Shown here: in pieces, positions 32,335-39,406 of the stretch
Numbering within the stretch: the stretch's first letter is position 1
How the letters are laid out: every line of letters begins with the position of its first letter
Assembly (NCBI GenBank): GCA_013178155.1
Contig: JABLXH010000025.1
Coordinates: 1-64,000 of the forward strand
Reading direction: 5' to 3'
Length of the DNA: 64,000 nt
From: Armatimonadota bacterium
Lineage (GTDB): Bacteria; Armatimonadota; Zipacnadia; Zipacnadales; UBA11051
Made by a program: the position numbers and the translations under genes
The notes under the pieces: generated by a model
What the model was told of the DNA's origin: nothing
Database searches by the model: none
The model's input: only the letters and a program-made list of their open reading frames with translations

Positions 32335-32979
32335 TTACGGCAGGTTCTTCCACATGTTGCGCGGCGCAATCGTCTGCTCATACCGTGCCCACTTGGCGTG
32401 GCCGTCGAAGAACAGGTAGTTGCTACCGCCCTGATGCCGCCGCTCAACCCTCCAGACTGGAGGGAAGGAATGAGTGTGATAGTCAGGGCATACCCGACAG
32501 GTGGCCTTCACCGACTCACCCAGCATGATCAGTTCGGCGGGGCGGTGCAGTGAAGACATCGGATAAACCCCGCCGAAGGGCAGACCCGTGAAATTGGGGT
32601 CCGATGGATTGAGGGTGAAACCATCGCACAGGTAGCCATAGCTGCCGACAAAGTTGTGGCCGCCGATGGCGCCCTTGTGCGAGGGACAGCAGAACACCTG
32701 GCTGTTTTTCACATAGGGCATACTCACCTCGAACCAGTACGAGTACACCAGGCCGTTGGGATCGTGGAAGTCGCGGAAGCAGTGCGGCAGGGCCATCTCG
32801 TCATAGTCCTGGCTGTACATCAGTGCCGCTGTGCCGAGCTGCTTGAGGTTGCTGAGGCAAGAGATGCTGCGCGCCTTCTCCCTTGCCTGAGCGAACACCG
32901 GCATGAGTATGGCGGCCAGAATCGCGATGATGGCGATGACAACAAGTAGCTCGATCAGTGTGAAGCCCCGGGTCCGCAT
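32335..32979 (-). CDS. Pseudopilin-like DUF1559-type protein, first gene of the repeat-controlled operon
   Basis: 214 aa. '[17 protein letters not shown]' is the prepilin cleavage region with Gly5/Phe6, and '[27 protein letters not shown]' matches the second pseudopilin-like protein closely. The H-x9-DG motif is '[17 protein letters not shown]'. Several Cys in the mature domain ([17 protein letters not shown]) could form disulfides handled by the thioredoxin-like partner. The ATG at 32979 was preferred over one at 33003 because of the pilin-type N-terminus. A promoter with three tandem 10-bp repeats lies upstream. Confidence 0.92.
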   Translation of the reverse strand: MRTRGFTLIELLVVIAIIAILAAILMPVFAQAREKARSISCLSNLKQLGTAALMYSQDYDEMALPHCFRDFHDPNGLVYSYWFEVSMPYVKNSQVFCCPSHKGAIGGHNFVGSYGYLCDGFTLNPSDPNFTGLPFGGVYPMSSLHRPAELIMLGESVKATCRVCPDYHTHSFPPVWRVERRHQGGSNYLFFDGHAKWARYEQTIAPRNMWKNLP

Positions 32980-33007
32980 GGCTTCTCTGCCCCTTTCTTT
33001 CATCCAT

Positions 33008-33037
33008 CATAACGCATCATAACGTATCATTACGTAT
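33008..33037 (-). repeat. Three tandem 10-bp repeats, candidate operator
   Basis: On the plus strand: CATAACGCAT, CATAACGTAT, CATTACGTAT, exactly one DNA turn apart. They cover the -10 box and start region of the pseudopilin/thioredoxin operon and stand out as AT-rich in a GC-rich genome. Each unit contains an ACG(C/T) core. A repressor binding on one DNA face is the simplest reading. Confidence 0.7.
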
Positions 33038-33061
33038 ATATCCATCGCGGCCCAGTGTCAA
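33033..33061 (-). promoter_or_regulatory. Promoter of the pseudopilin/thioredoxin operon
   Basis: Minus strand perfect -35 TTGACA (33056-33061), 17-base spacer, -10 TATACG (33033-33038). The -10 and start site fall inside the tandem repeats. Confidence 0.7.
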
Positions 33062-33204
33062 TGCAAAGCGGCGGCCTGGCACGATTATTCCTTGTTTCTT
33101 ACTATGTCTTACCCGTGCTCGGCGTCTCGTCGCGGAGAAGGAGCCCGCCAGTCTCGCAGCGAACAGACTGCGCTGACCAACCACATATCCCAAGGAGACT
33201 CTCC

Positions 33205-34188
33205 ATGCCCTACAAGGTCGCCATCATTGGCCTGGGAGGTATCTCGGGCACGCACATTGCACAGTGGCAGAAGCTGGCTGACGAAGCAGCCATTGTGGCG
33301 GGAGCGGATGTCAACGCGGAAGCGGTCAGCAACGCCGAGGCCGCGCACGGCTTCAAGGGCTACACCGACTGGCGGGCCATGCTCGAGGCTGAGCGCCCTG
33401 ACATTGTCAGCATCTGCACCCCACCCTTCCTACACCGCGAGATGGCCGTGGATTGCCTGCAGCGGGGCATCCACGTACTGTGCGAGAAGCCCATCGCGGC
33501 CACCGTTGAGGATGCCGAGGCCATGGCGGCCGCCGCCGACGCGGCCGAGGCCAAATTGATGATCGCCTACTGCCACCGCTTCCACGGGCCCATGATGAAG
33601 CTCAAGGAGGTCCTGGACAGCGGGATCATCGGCCAGCCCATTTTCTTCCGGGGGGCCTTCACGGGCATGGTCCGTTTCGACACCAACCACCGCGCCAGCA
33701 AGCAGATGGCGGGCGGGGGAGCGCTGATGGACAATGGTTCTCATGCCGCCGACTTGTACCAGTACCTGCTGGGCAAGATGACCCGCGTCTCTTGTCGGGC
33801 GGGTACTTTCATTGGCCAGATGGAGACCGAGGATGTGGGCATCATCCTCTTCACTGGCGAAAACGGCTGCTTCGGTGAGATCATCGCGGGCTATGCCCTG
33901 CCGGGCGACTTCACGCAGTGGATTGTCACGGGAGAGAAGGGGGTGCTGGAGGTGGCGGACTACTGGGGCGGTCCCATTCGCTTCCGCCCCCATGAGGGTG
34001 AGGGCGCCCAGGACTTCGCGTGCGACAACAGCGCCTCACGCTTCGACCGCATGTTTGACCACTTCCTGGACTGCGTGAAGACCGGCACGGAGCCCAGCAC
34101 CAACGCCCACACGGCGTTGCATATCGCGCGGGTGATGGACGCAGCCTACCGGGAGGCGCAGGAACCCGGCTTGCCCGTGAAGCTGTAG
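33205..34188 (+). CDS. Gfo/Idh/MocA family oxidoreductase
   Basis: 327 aa NAD(P)-dependent sugar dehydrogenase-type protein. The dinucleotide fold is 'KVAIIGLGGISGTHIAQW'. The catalytic Lys is in 'HVLCEKPIAATVEDAEAM', and a C-terminal alpha/beta substrate domain begins with 'AYCHRFHGPMMKLKEV'. 'GGGALMDNGSHAADLYQYLLG' carries the usual His/Asp region. The ATG at 33205 is preceded by AAGGAG (33192-33197); an in-frame ATG at 33055 lacks a site. Substrate unknown, but these enzymes often process sugars and inositols. Confidence 0.92.
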   Translation: MPYKVAIIGLGGISGTHIAQWQKLADEAAIVAGADVNAEAVSNAEAAHGFKGYTDWRAMLEAERPDIVSICTPPFLHREMAVDCLQRGIHVLCEKPIAATVEDAEAMAAAADAAEAKLMIAYCHRFHGPMMKLKEVLDSGIIGQPIFFRGAFTGMVRFDTNHRASKQMAGGGALMDNGSHAADLYQYLLGKMTRVSCRAGTFIGQMETEDVGIILFTGENGCFGEIIAGYALPGDFTQWIVTGEKGVLEVADYWGGPIRFRPHEGEGAQDFACDNSASRFDRMFDHFLDCVKTGTEPSTNAHTALHIARVMDAAYREAQEPGLPVKL

Positions 34189-34643
34189 GTCCCTGCAGGG
34201 CTCTGTCCCCTGTCGTGACAGCAGGACTGCTGCATGGGCGCGAGCCTTTCTCTCAGTCTGCCGCACTACGACGCGTTGGTGCCGTGAGACAGCCTCTGCC
34301 CACTGACCCTGGCGCCCCGGTGACAAGTGAGTCGCCGGAGCGCCAGGGCCGACAGCAACCCCCTCGGGCCGGGCCCACAGGTTGCGACTACCCGTGTCCG
34401 AGCGCTCTGCCCGCTCGCGATTCCACGTCCGTTCGTCGTCTCGCCTCTCTGACCGCCTGTAGGCCTAGTCGAGCTGATCTTTCCCCGGTTAGAGCCTTCC
34501 GCTGATACAGTCCGAGCTAACTTGCGCGCTTCTTGAGCAAGGCCGACAGGCAATGTGAAGCCTGGGGGGCTATACAGTGCATGGTGGAGAATGGGGTGAT
34601 TCCCCGACCTGAAGGCGATCCGATCGGGAGAAAGGACCTACTG
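34189..34643. other. Gene-free stretch with a long hairpin, upstream of the sensor kinase
   Basis: 455 bases. The clearest structure is a hairpin at 34307-34348: CCCTGGCGC pairs with GCGCCAGGG and, inside it, CCGG with CCGG, around a 14-base loop. There is no U-tract after it. A CTGTC/GACAG hairpin lies near 34210-34230. I find no tRNA or other known RNA and no convincing promoter; a TATACA near 34570 is isolated. Confidence 0.5.
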
Positions 34644-36422
34644 ATGGCCACAGCCAGCCCCCCGTCGGCCCGCGATTCCTCCGCGGAACCCAACGCGCCG
34701 TTCGTCGGGGCGACGGATGAGACTTTGGCGTCATCAGCGCCGCGTTTCATCGAGGTGACGTACGCGGGCGACACCGAGGTTCCCGGCGACGGCGACGATG
34801 CGGATGCCGTTGACCTGGAACAGCGGCCGGGCCGCTATGACTACAGCGCGCAGCTAGCCCACCTGGCGGTGTTGGCGAGTCTGTACTATGCGAGTATCGT
34901 GCTTGGCGCGCCTGCCGTGGCGACCCCGGGCTTCCTGGCCCTTGTCCTCGGTGGGGTCGTGCTTGTCGCCCTCTCGCTGCTGGTCGTGCCTATGCTGCCA
35001 CCGGGTACGCGTCGGGCTGGCGTGCTCCTGGTGGACCTGGCCTGGCTGCTGACTGCGCTATGGCTGGGTCAAGGTCTGCAGCACCTGGTCCTGCCTCTTC
35101 TCTTTGTTACTGTGGCCGCTGCAGCCTGGCGGGGTGAGCGATGGGAGTTGGCAGCGGTGCTTCTGCTCGTCACCGGTGGCCTGGTGGTGCTGGCGGCGCT
35201 TGGGCTATCGTCTACAAGCCTCACCATGGTCGCCGTGCAGGCGGTGGCCCTGGCCGCGACCGGTGTTGCCGTTCGCCTGCTTATGCGCGGCGGCAGCGCC
35301 CTGCCAGGTGAGACGGGCGGTCCGGCCGACACCGCCTACGAGGCCCTGCTGCAGGCCAGCCCGGACGCCGTCTTTGCCCTCGAGCCACGCACCTTCCGCA
35401 TTCGCTCCTGCAACCCGGCCGCGGTGAGCCGGTTCGGCGATGACCACAGTGGTGAGAGCCTGGTCGGACGCACCCTTGAGCAGGTGATACCCTTCCGCGA
35501 CCCGGCCTTCCTGGCCACCTGCCGCGAGCGCCTGGACCGGGGTGAGGCCGTCCACGCCGCCGCAACTCCCGCCGTCGGACCAGATGGACAGGAACAGGAC
35601 CTATTGCTGGATCTGACGCCGAGCGCCTCCAGCGGGACGGGGCGGTATATCCAGGCTATTGTCCGCGTTCCGGAGCAGGCGTGCGGCTCCGAACCCGAGC
35701 CTTCAGCCTGGCCGGACTACGACTTCACCAGCCATTACATTCCCTCCCTGACCCACGAACTGAACAACCATCTGGGAGCCATTCGCCTGAGCGCGGAACT
35801 CGCTGCGAGCACCGGCGTTCCTCCCGACTGCGCCATGATCCAAAGCGAGGTTGACCACTGCCAGCAGGTTCTCCAAACGGTGGTCACGCAGATGCTGCGG
35901 GCCAGTCGGCCCCCGGTAACCAACGTCGCCGCCCGGCCGCAGTGTGACCTGGGGCAGGCCATTGAGAACTGCCTGCTGCTCGCCCAACCCCAGATTCTTA
36001 GCGAGGGCATCCAGTTCCGCCTCAGTCTGCCGTCCAGTGGTCTCCCCACGGTCATCGGCAACACCCACGAGATCCAGGAGGGCCTGGTGCGAATCATCCT
36101 GCGCTCGGCCCGGGCGTTACGCGAACGCGACCATCCACGAGTCCTGAAGTGCCATGCTTCGGTGCATGCCGATGAGGTGACGATTACCTTCTCACACGGG
36201 GGTTCGGGCTTGACCTGGGGGGAACTGGCGGCGGTGAACGGGCAGACGGGTGTGGTGCCCCGTGGCGAACACCGCATGTGGAGCGTCGTCAGGGAAGGCA
36301 TCACGCGCTATGGCGGCACGATGAGCGCCTCCAACAGCGTTGCCCGTGGCGTGCAGTTCCGCATCACCCTCAAAGTGGCTGACGCACATGGGGAGGGCAG
36401 CGTCTATGAACAGGCCAACTGA
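34644..36422 (+). CDS. Membrane sensor histidine-kinase-like protein with degenerate ATPase domain
   Basis: 592 aa. About six membrane helices (70-215), a PAS domain (about 225-335), then an H-box 'TQELN'-like segment that reads 'SLTHELNNHLGAIRLSAEL' with the phospho-acceptor His near 371. The C-terminal region of about 130 residues has the spacing of an HATPase domain, but the N-box Asn is missing ('EGLVRIILRSARAL') and the G1 Asp-x-Gly is replaced by 'HGGSGL'. It may therefore be a pseudokinase or take part in phosphotransfer only. ATG at 34644 with AGAAAGGA. The stop overlaps the receiver gene by 17 bases. Confidence 0.82.
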   Translation: MATASPPSARDSSAEPNAPFVGATDETLASSAPRFIEVTYAGDTEVPGDGDDADAVDLEQRPGRYDYSAQLAHLAVLASLYYASIVLGAPAVATPGFLALVLGGVVLVALSLLVVPMLPPGTRRAGVLLVDLAWLLTALWLGQGLQHLVLPLLFVTVAAAAWRGERWELAAVLLLVTGGLVVLAALGLSSTSLTMVAVQAVALAATGVAVRLLMRGGSALPGETGGPADTAYEALLQASPDAVFALEPRTFRIRSCNPAAVSRFGDDHSGESLVGRTLEQVIPFRDPAFLATCRERLDRGEAVHAAATPAVGPDGQEQDLLLDLTPSASSGTGRYIQAIVRVPEQACGSEPEPSAWPDYDFTSHYIPSLTHELNNHLGAIRLSAELAASTGVPPDCAMIQSEVDHCQQVLQTVVTQMLRASRPPVTNVAARPQCDLGQAIENCLLLAQPQILSEGIQFRLSLPSSGLPTVIGNTHEIQEGLVRIILRSARALRERDHPRVLKCHASVHADEVTITFSHGGSGLTWGELAAVNGQTGVVPRGEHRMWSVVREGITRYGGTMSASNSVARGVQFRITLKVADAHGEGSVYEQAN

Positions 36423-36834
36423 ACCACGGAAGGGTCCACGCAAGCGAGCGCTGGTGGTTGAGGACCTCGATAGCCTCGGGCACACCATCTGCTCCTTGCT
36501 CCAGAAGCTGGGCTATGAGGTAGACCGGGCTCTCGATGGGGTGGAGGCGCTCAATATGGGCCGCGAAAGCCACTACGATGCGGTGGTTTGCGACCTGCTA
36601 ATGCCGCGCATGGGGGGACGGAGGCTTTTTGAGACCTGGCTCACGGAGAACCCGGACCTCGCCGGGAGGGTCGTGTTCGTGACCGGCGACAACATCAGCG
36701 CCGAGACCCGCGCCTTCCTGGCCCGCGCCGGGCGGCCCAGCATATACAAGCCCTTCCGCCTGGAGCAGCTCGCAGACCTGATTGTCGGCATGGACCGTGG
36801 CGCTTCCATCCTCTGCAAGAAGGAAGCCTCCTGA
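36406..36834 (+). CDS. Single-domain response regulator receiver
   Basis: 142 aa CheY-like receiver with no output domain. The acidic pair is Glu19/Asp20, the phospho-acceptor Asp63 lies in 'AVVCDLLMPRMGG', the switch Thr93 in 'FVTGD', and the Lys115 in 'IYKPF'. All catalytic residues are present. It overlaps the kinase gene by 17 bases, so they form a two-component pair. GGGAGGG precedes the ATG at 36406. With no DNA-binding domain, it probably acts by protein contact. Confidence 0.92.
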   Translation: MNRPTEPRKGPRKRALVVEDLDSLGHTICSLLQKLGYEVDRALDGVEALNMGRESHYDAVVCDLLMPRMGGRRLFETWLTENPDLAGRVVFVTGDNISAETRAFLARAGRPSIYKPFRLEQLADLIVGMDRGASILCKKEAS

Positions 36835-36876
36835 CCCATCGCGAAGGGGATGTCATCTGCGGAATCGAGGTGCGCC

Positions 36877-37242
36877 ATGCCCCCCTTCGCCGAGAAGTTC
36901 GTGCACTGGTCGCCCCGCGTTCTGGGGCTGCTATTTGCCGCGTTCATCAGCCTGTTCGCGCTCGACGTCTTCGGCGAAGCCCACTCGCTGGGGGAGACCC
37001 TGCTGGCGCTCGCCCACCACCTCATCCCCACCGCGCTCATTCTCGTCGCCGTATTGCTGGGCTGGCGCTGGCCGTGGGCCGGGGCGTTGGGCTTCGTGGC
37101 TCTGGCGGCGGCCTACGGATTGATGATGGGCGGCCACTTCCGATGGGACTGGTTCGCGCTGGTCGGCGGGCCGGCGCTGCTGACGGCGGCCCTCTTTGCG
37201 GCAGACGCGTTCCTCCGCACGCCACCTGTGCCTTCCCCTTGA
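36877..37242 (+). CDS. Small integral membrane protein
   Basis: 121 aa with four predicted membrane helices ('VLGLLFAAFISLFALDVFGE', 'LALAHHLIPTALILVAVLLG', 'AGALGFVALAAAYGLMM' and 'LVGGPALLTAALFAADAF'). The pattern 'SPRVLGLLFAAFISLFALDVFGE' recurs in a family of uncharacterised bacterial membrane proteins (I believe the DUF7670 group). ATG at 36877 with GAGGTG upstream. It follows the receiver gene by 42 bases and may share its transcript. Confidence 0.72.
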   Translation: MPPFAEKFVHWSPRVLGLLFAAFISLFALDVFGEAHSLGETLLALAHHLIPTALILVAVLLGWRWPWAGALGFVALAAAYGLMMGGHFRWDWFALVGGPALLTAALFAADAFLRTPPVPSP

Positions 37243-37248
37243 CGCGGC

Positions 37249-38208
37249 TCACCCCGTTACGATGGGCCCCGTATCCACCGCCTCGAAGGCGCTGCCTGGA
37301 ACTTGCTTGAGGGTCTCGTAGTCGGTCACGTCCCAGCGCGGGTCGTGGGCGCCGGTGATGAACCAGTCGCCGCCGTTGTCGGCCAGGATCAGGCCATAGC
37401 GCTTGAGGGCGCGCAAGATGACCTGTGCGTGCTCCGGGAAGCGAGAGATATCGTAGTCGGTCTTCAGCCGCAGGCGCAGGCCCATTGGCGGGAGGTTGGA
37501 GTCATTGCTGCTGCTGGCCCAGTGGGTGGCCGGGGCGATGTAGCCGCGCTGGGTGCGTCGGGTCGTGAACCGCAGAGCGTGACGGATCTCGCCCGCCAGG
37601 ACCTCTTCGCGGCGCACCAGACCGGGCAGGATCGGCAGTCCGGCGGCGTCGGCGGAGGTCCAGCCGGCAGGGCGCAGGGCGTTGGTGGTCAGATCGAAGA
37701 TGGCTCCCGAGCCGGCGCGCCAACTCCCGTCAGGCTGGGGGTAGGCGGCGAACAGCTCGTAAAGCTTTCGGTTGTCCTTGTCCAGGACCAGCACATGACG
37801 GTCGCCCTCGGCGTCCGGTCCGCCTTCGATGGGGGCATCTGGAGGGATGGGGTAAGGGCCGGGGTCGCTCTCGTCCGGGTAGCCAAATACAACGGGGACT
37901 CTGGGCTGGTCACCACCGACGACCACGTAAGGGATTCCCGCCGGGCGCCCCTGCCAGAAACCTCCCCAGTCCGGGTGCAGATGCTTGTCGGCTCCGATCG
38001 AGCTGATGAAGGCCGATGATCGGGGATGCACCGGGAGGGTCGAGATGTCCGTGTTCCACGGGTTGTCCCGGGGGAAGATCGGGCAACCGGCCAGGAGCGG
38101 GGAGCCGGCGAAACGCTCGTCTACCGGCACCTCCCCCTGGCCGCCACAGCCTCCGGCAAAAGCGACGCAACCCAGCAAGTTGAGCGTTGGCAGGGCCAGG
38201 ACACGCAC
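37249..38208 (-). CDS. Exported protein of unknown function, lipoprotein-like
   Basis: 319 aa. The GTG at 38208 has GGAGG six bases upstream and opens a signal sequence ending in AGGC (Cys 21), a plausible but imperfect lipobox. The mature part starts with 'GCPIFPRDNPWNTDIS' and contains 'GDRHVLVLDKDNRKLYELFAAY', 'GAIFDLTTNALRPAGWTSADAAGLPILPG' read in parts, and 'GYIAPATHWASSSNDSNLPPMG', the hallmark segments of a secreted family found in many soil bacteria. No catalytic function is assigned to it as far as I know. It converges with the small membrane protein gene. Confidence 0.78.
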   Translation of the reverse strand: MRVLALPTLNLLGCVAFAGGCGGQGEVPVDERFAGSPLLAGCPIFPRDNPWNTDISTLPVHPRSSAFISSIGADKHLHPDWGGFWQGRPAGIPYVVVGGDQPRVPVVFGYPDESDPGPYPIPPDAPIEGGPDAEGDRHVLVLDKDNRKLYELFAAYPQPDGSWRAGSGAIFDLTTNALRPAGWTSADAAGLPILPGLVRREEVLAGEIRHALRFTTRRTQRGYIAPATHWASSSNDSNLPPMGLRLRLKTDYDISRFPEHAQVILRALKRYGLILADNGGDWFITGAHDPRWDVTDYETLKQVPGSAFEAVDTGPIVTG

Positions 38209-38227
38209 TTTACGGCCTCCTCTTTCG

Positions 38228-39406
38228 TCAAGTCTGGTCGGGGGCCACGCGAATGTAGGACGGGGTGAGTTCATAGCGGGTACGCTTGCGGTCGCGAGCC
38301 CGCGCGGTGATCCGATACACTCGCCCGTCGGACCAGTAGGTCTCCAGGGCGCCTCCGTCAAAGGAGTTGAGGATGCGCGGCACTGCCCCCGGGTCCTCGA
38401 TCTTCAGCTCCGCCAGGGTAGCGGGATTCACCCACAGCGGGTAGCGGTACTCACCCTCCATGTTCACCTGGATGAGGTGGAGGGCCGACTGGGCTCGCGA
38501 CCGGCGAGCCGTATCAATGGATCCGACGAACCAACTGCACTTGCCGATCCCCAGGATGTTGAGTGGCGCGTCAAGGGTCTGGGTGAAGGTGAGCCCGATC
38601 AGCGTGTACCAGGGCTCCGGTCGGATGATCTGGTTGAGGGACGGGTGTGCAAAGGCGGTCATCTCCGCCTGCGGAACGCCGGTCGGGCGTTGGGGAGCGC
38701 CGCCAGGCTGGCACTCGGCGGCAGTGGCGGGTGTGACGAAGGTGCTTTGGCCAGTGAAGCCCTGGACCGCCACGGCGCCATCGCCACAGACAGTCCGGGC
38801 TCGTGTGCCATCGCGCGGAACTACCACGCTGAAACGCGTCCCCCGCACCGCAGCGACGCAGGCGGGGGTGTAGACCGTGAACTTGGAGTCGCGGCCGAAG
38901 TTCTCTCCGACACGGGCGAAGACGCGGCCGAACATGAGGTAGATGCTGCGCGTCCGCCAGGCCGCGGCCCGGTTGTACTCCAGGCGTTTGATGCGGAAAG
39001 CGGTGTTGAAGTCAATCGCCATGGTGCTGCCGTCCGGGAAGGACAGTTCGGCCCAGCCCGTGGGACCGGTCATGACGATGTTGCCGTCCTCCAGCTTCTG
39101 GTTGAGCTGCAGGGCCAGGAGGGGCGAACGGTCGTCAGCCTGGTACTGCACCTGTCCACCCAGGCCGGTGACCCGGGCGTAGAACTCCTGGTTCTCCCGC
39201 CAGATGCCGTCAATGAGCAACAGCAGCAAGATAACCACGATCCCGATGCCGACGCGGCGGTCTATCCAGTCCGGCCACCACCGGACCCAGCGCCGCTTGC
39301 GGCGCCTGGCCTTGACCTCCTGGTCGTGACGCAGGTCAGCGATAGCCTCGCGCAGCAGTGCCGCGTCGGTGGTCGGTGCGCTGATCTTCTTCCGTTTGCG
39401 GAACAT
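38228..39406 (-). CDS. Membrane-anchored FecR-domain protein
   Basis: 392 aa. A cytoplasmic basic N-terminus (1-50), one membrane helix (about 52-68), then an extracytoplasmic FecR domain at about 80-250. Its hallmark 'CVAAVRGTRFSVVV' lies near 180-192 and 'WAELSFPDGSTMAIDF' before it. Such proteins sense envelope signals or bind peptidoglycan or sugars. The gene overlaps the 3' end of the cyclase gene by 71 bases and is tightly linked to it. FecR domains are often paired with CHASE2 cyclases. Confidence 0.85.
   Translation of the reverse strand: MFRKRKKISAPTTDAALLREAIADLRHDQEVKARRRKRRWVRWWPDWIDRRVGIGIVVILLLLLIDGIWRENQEFYARVTGLGGQVQYQADDRSPLLALQLNQKLEDGNIVMTGPTGWAELSFPDGSTMAIDFNTAFRIKRLEYNRAAAWRTRSIYLMFGRVFARVGENFGRDSKFTVYTPACVAAVRGTRFSVVVPRDGTRARTVCGDGAVAVQGFTGQSTFVTPATAAECQPGGAPQRPTGVPQAEMTAFAHPSLNQIIRPEPWYTLIGLTFTQTLDAPLNILGIGKCSWFVGSIDTARRSRAQSALHLIQVNMEGEYRYPLWVNPATLAELKIEDPGAVPRILNSFDGGALETYWSDGRVYRITARARDRKRTRYELTPSYIRVAPDQT

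Noticed and set aside
34189-34643. Possible structural RNA (RNase P, 6S, SRP or tmRNA)
   Set aside because: None of the conserved core sequences of these RNAs is present on either strand.
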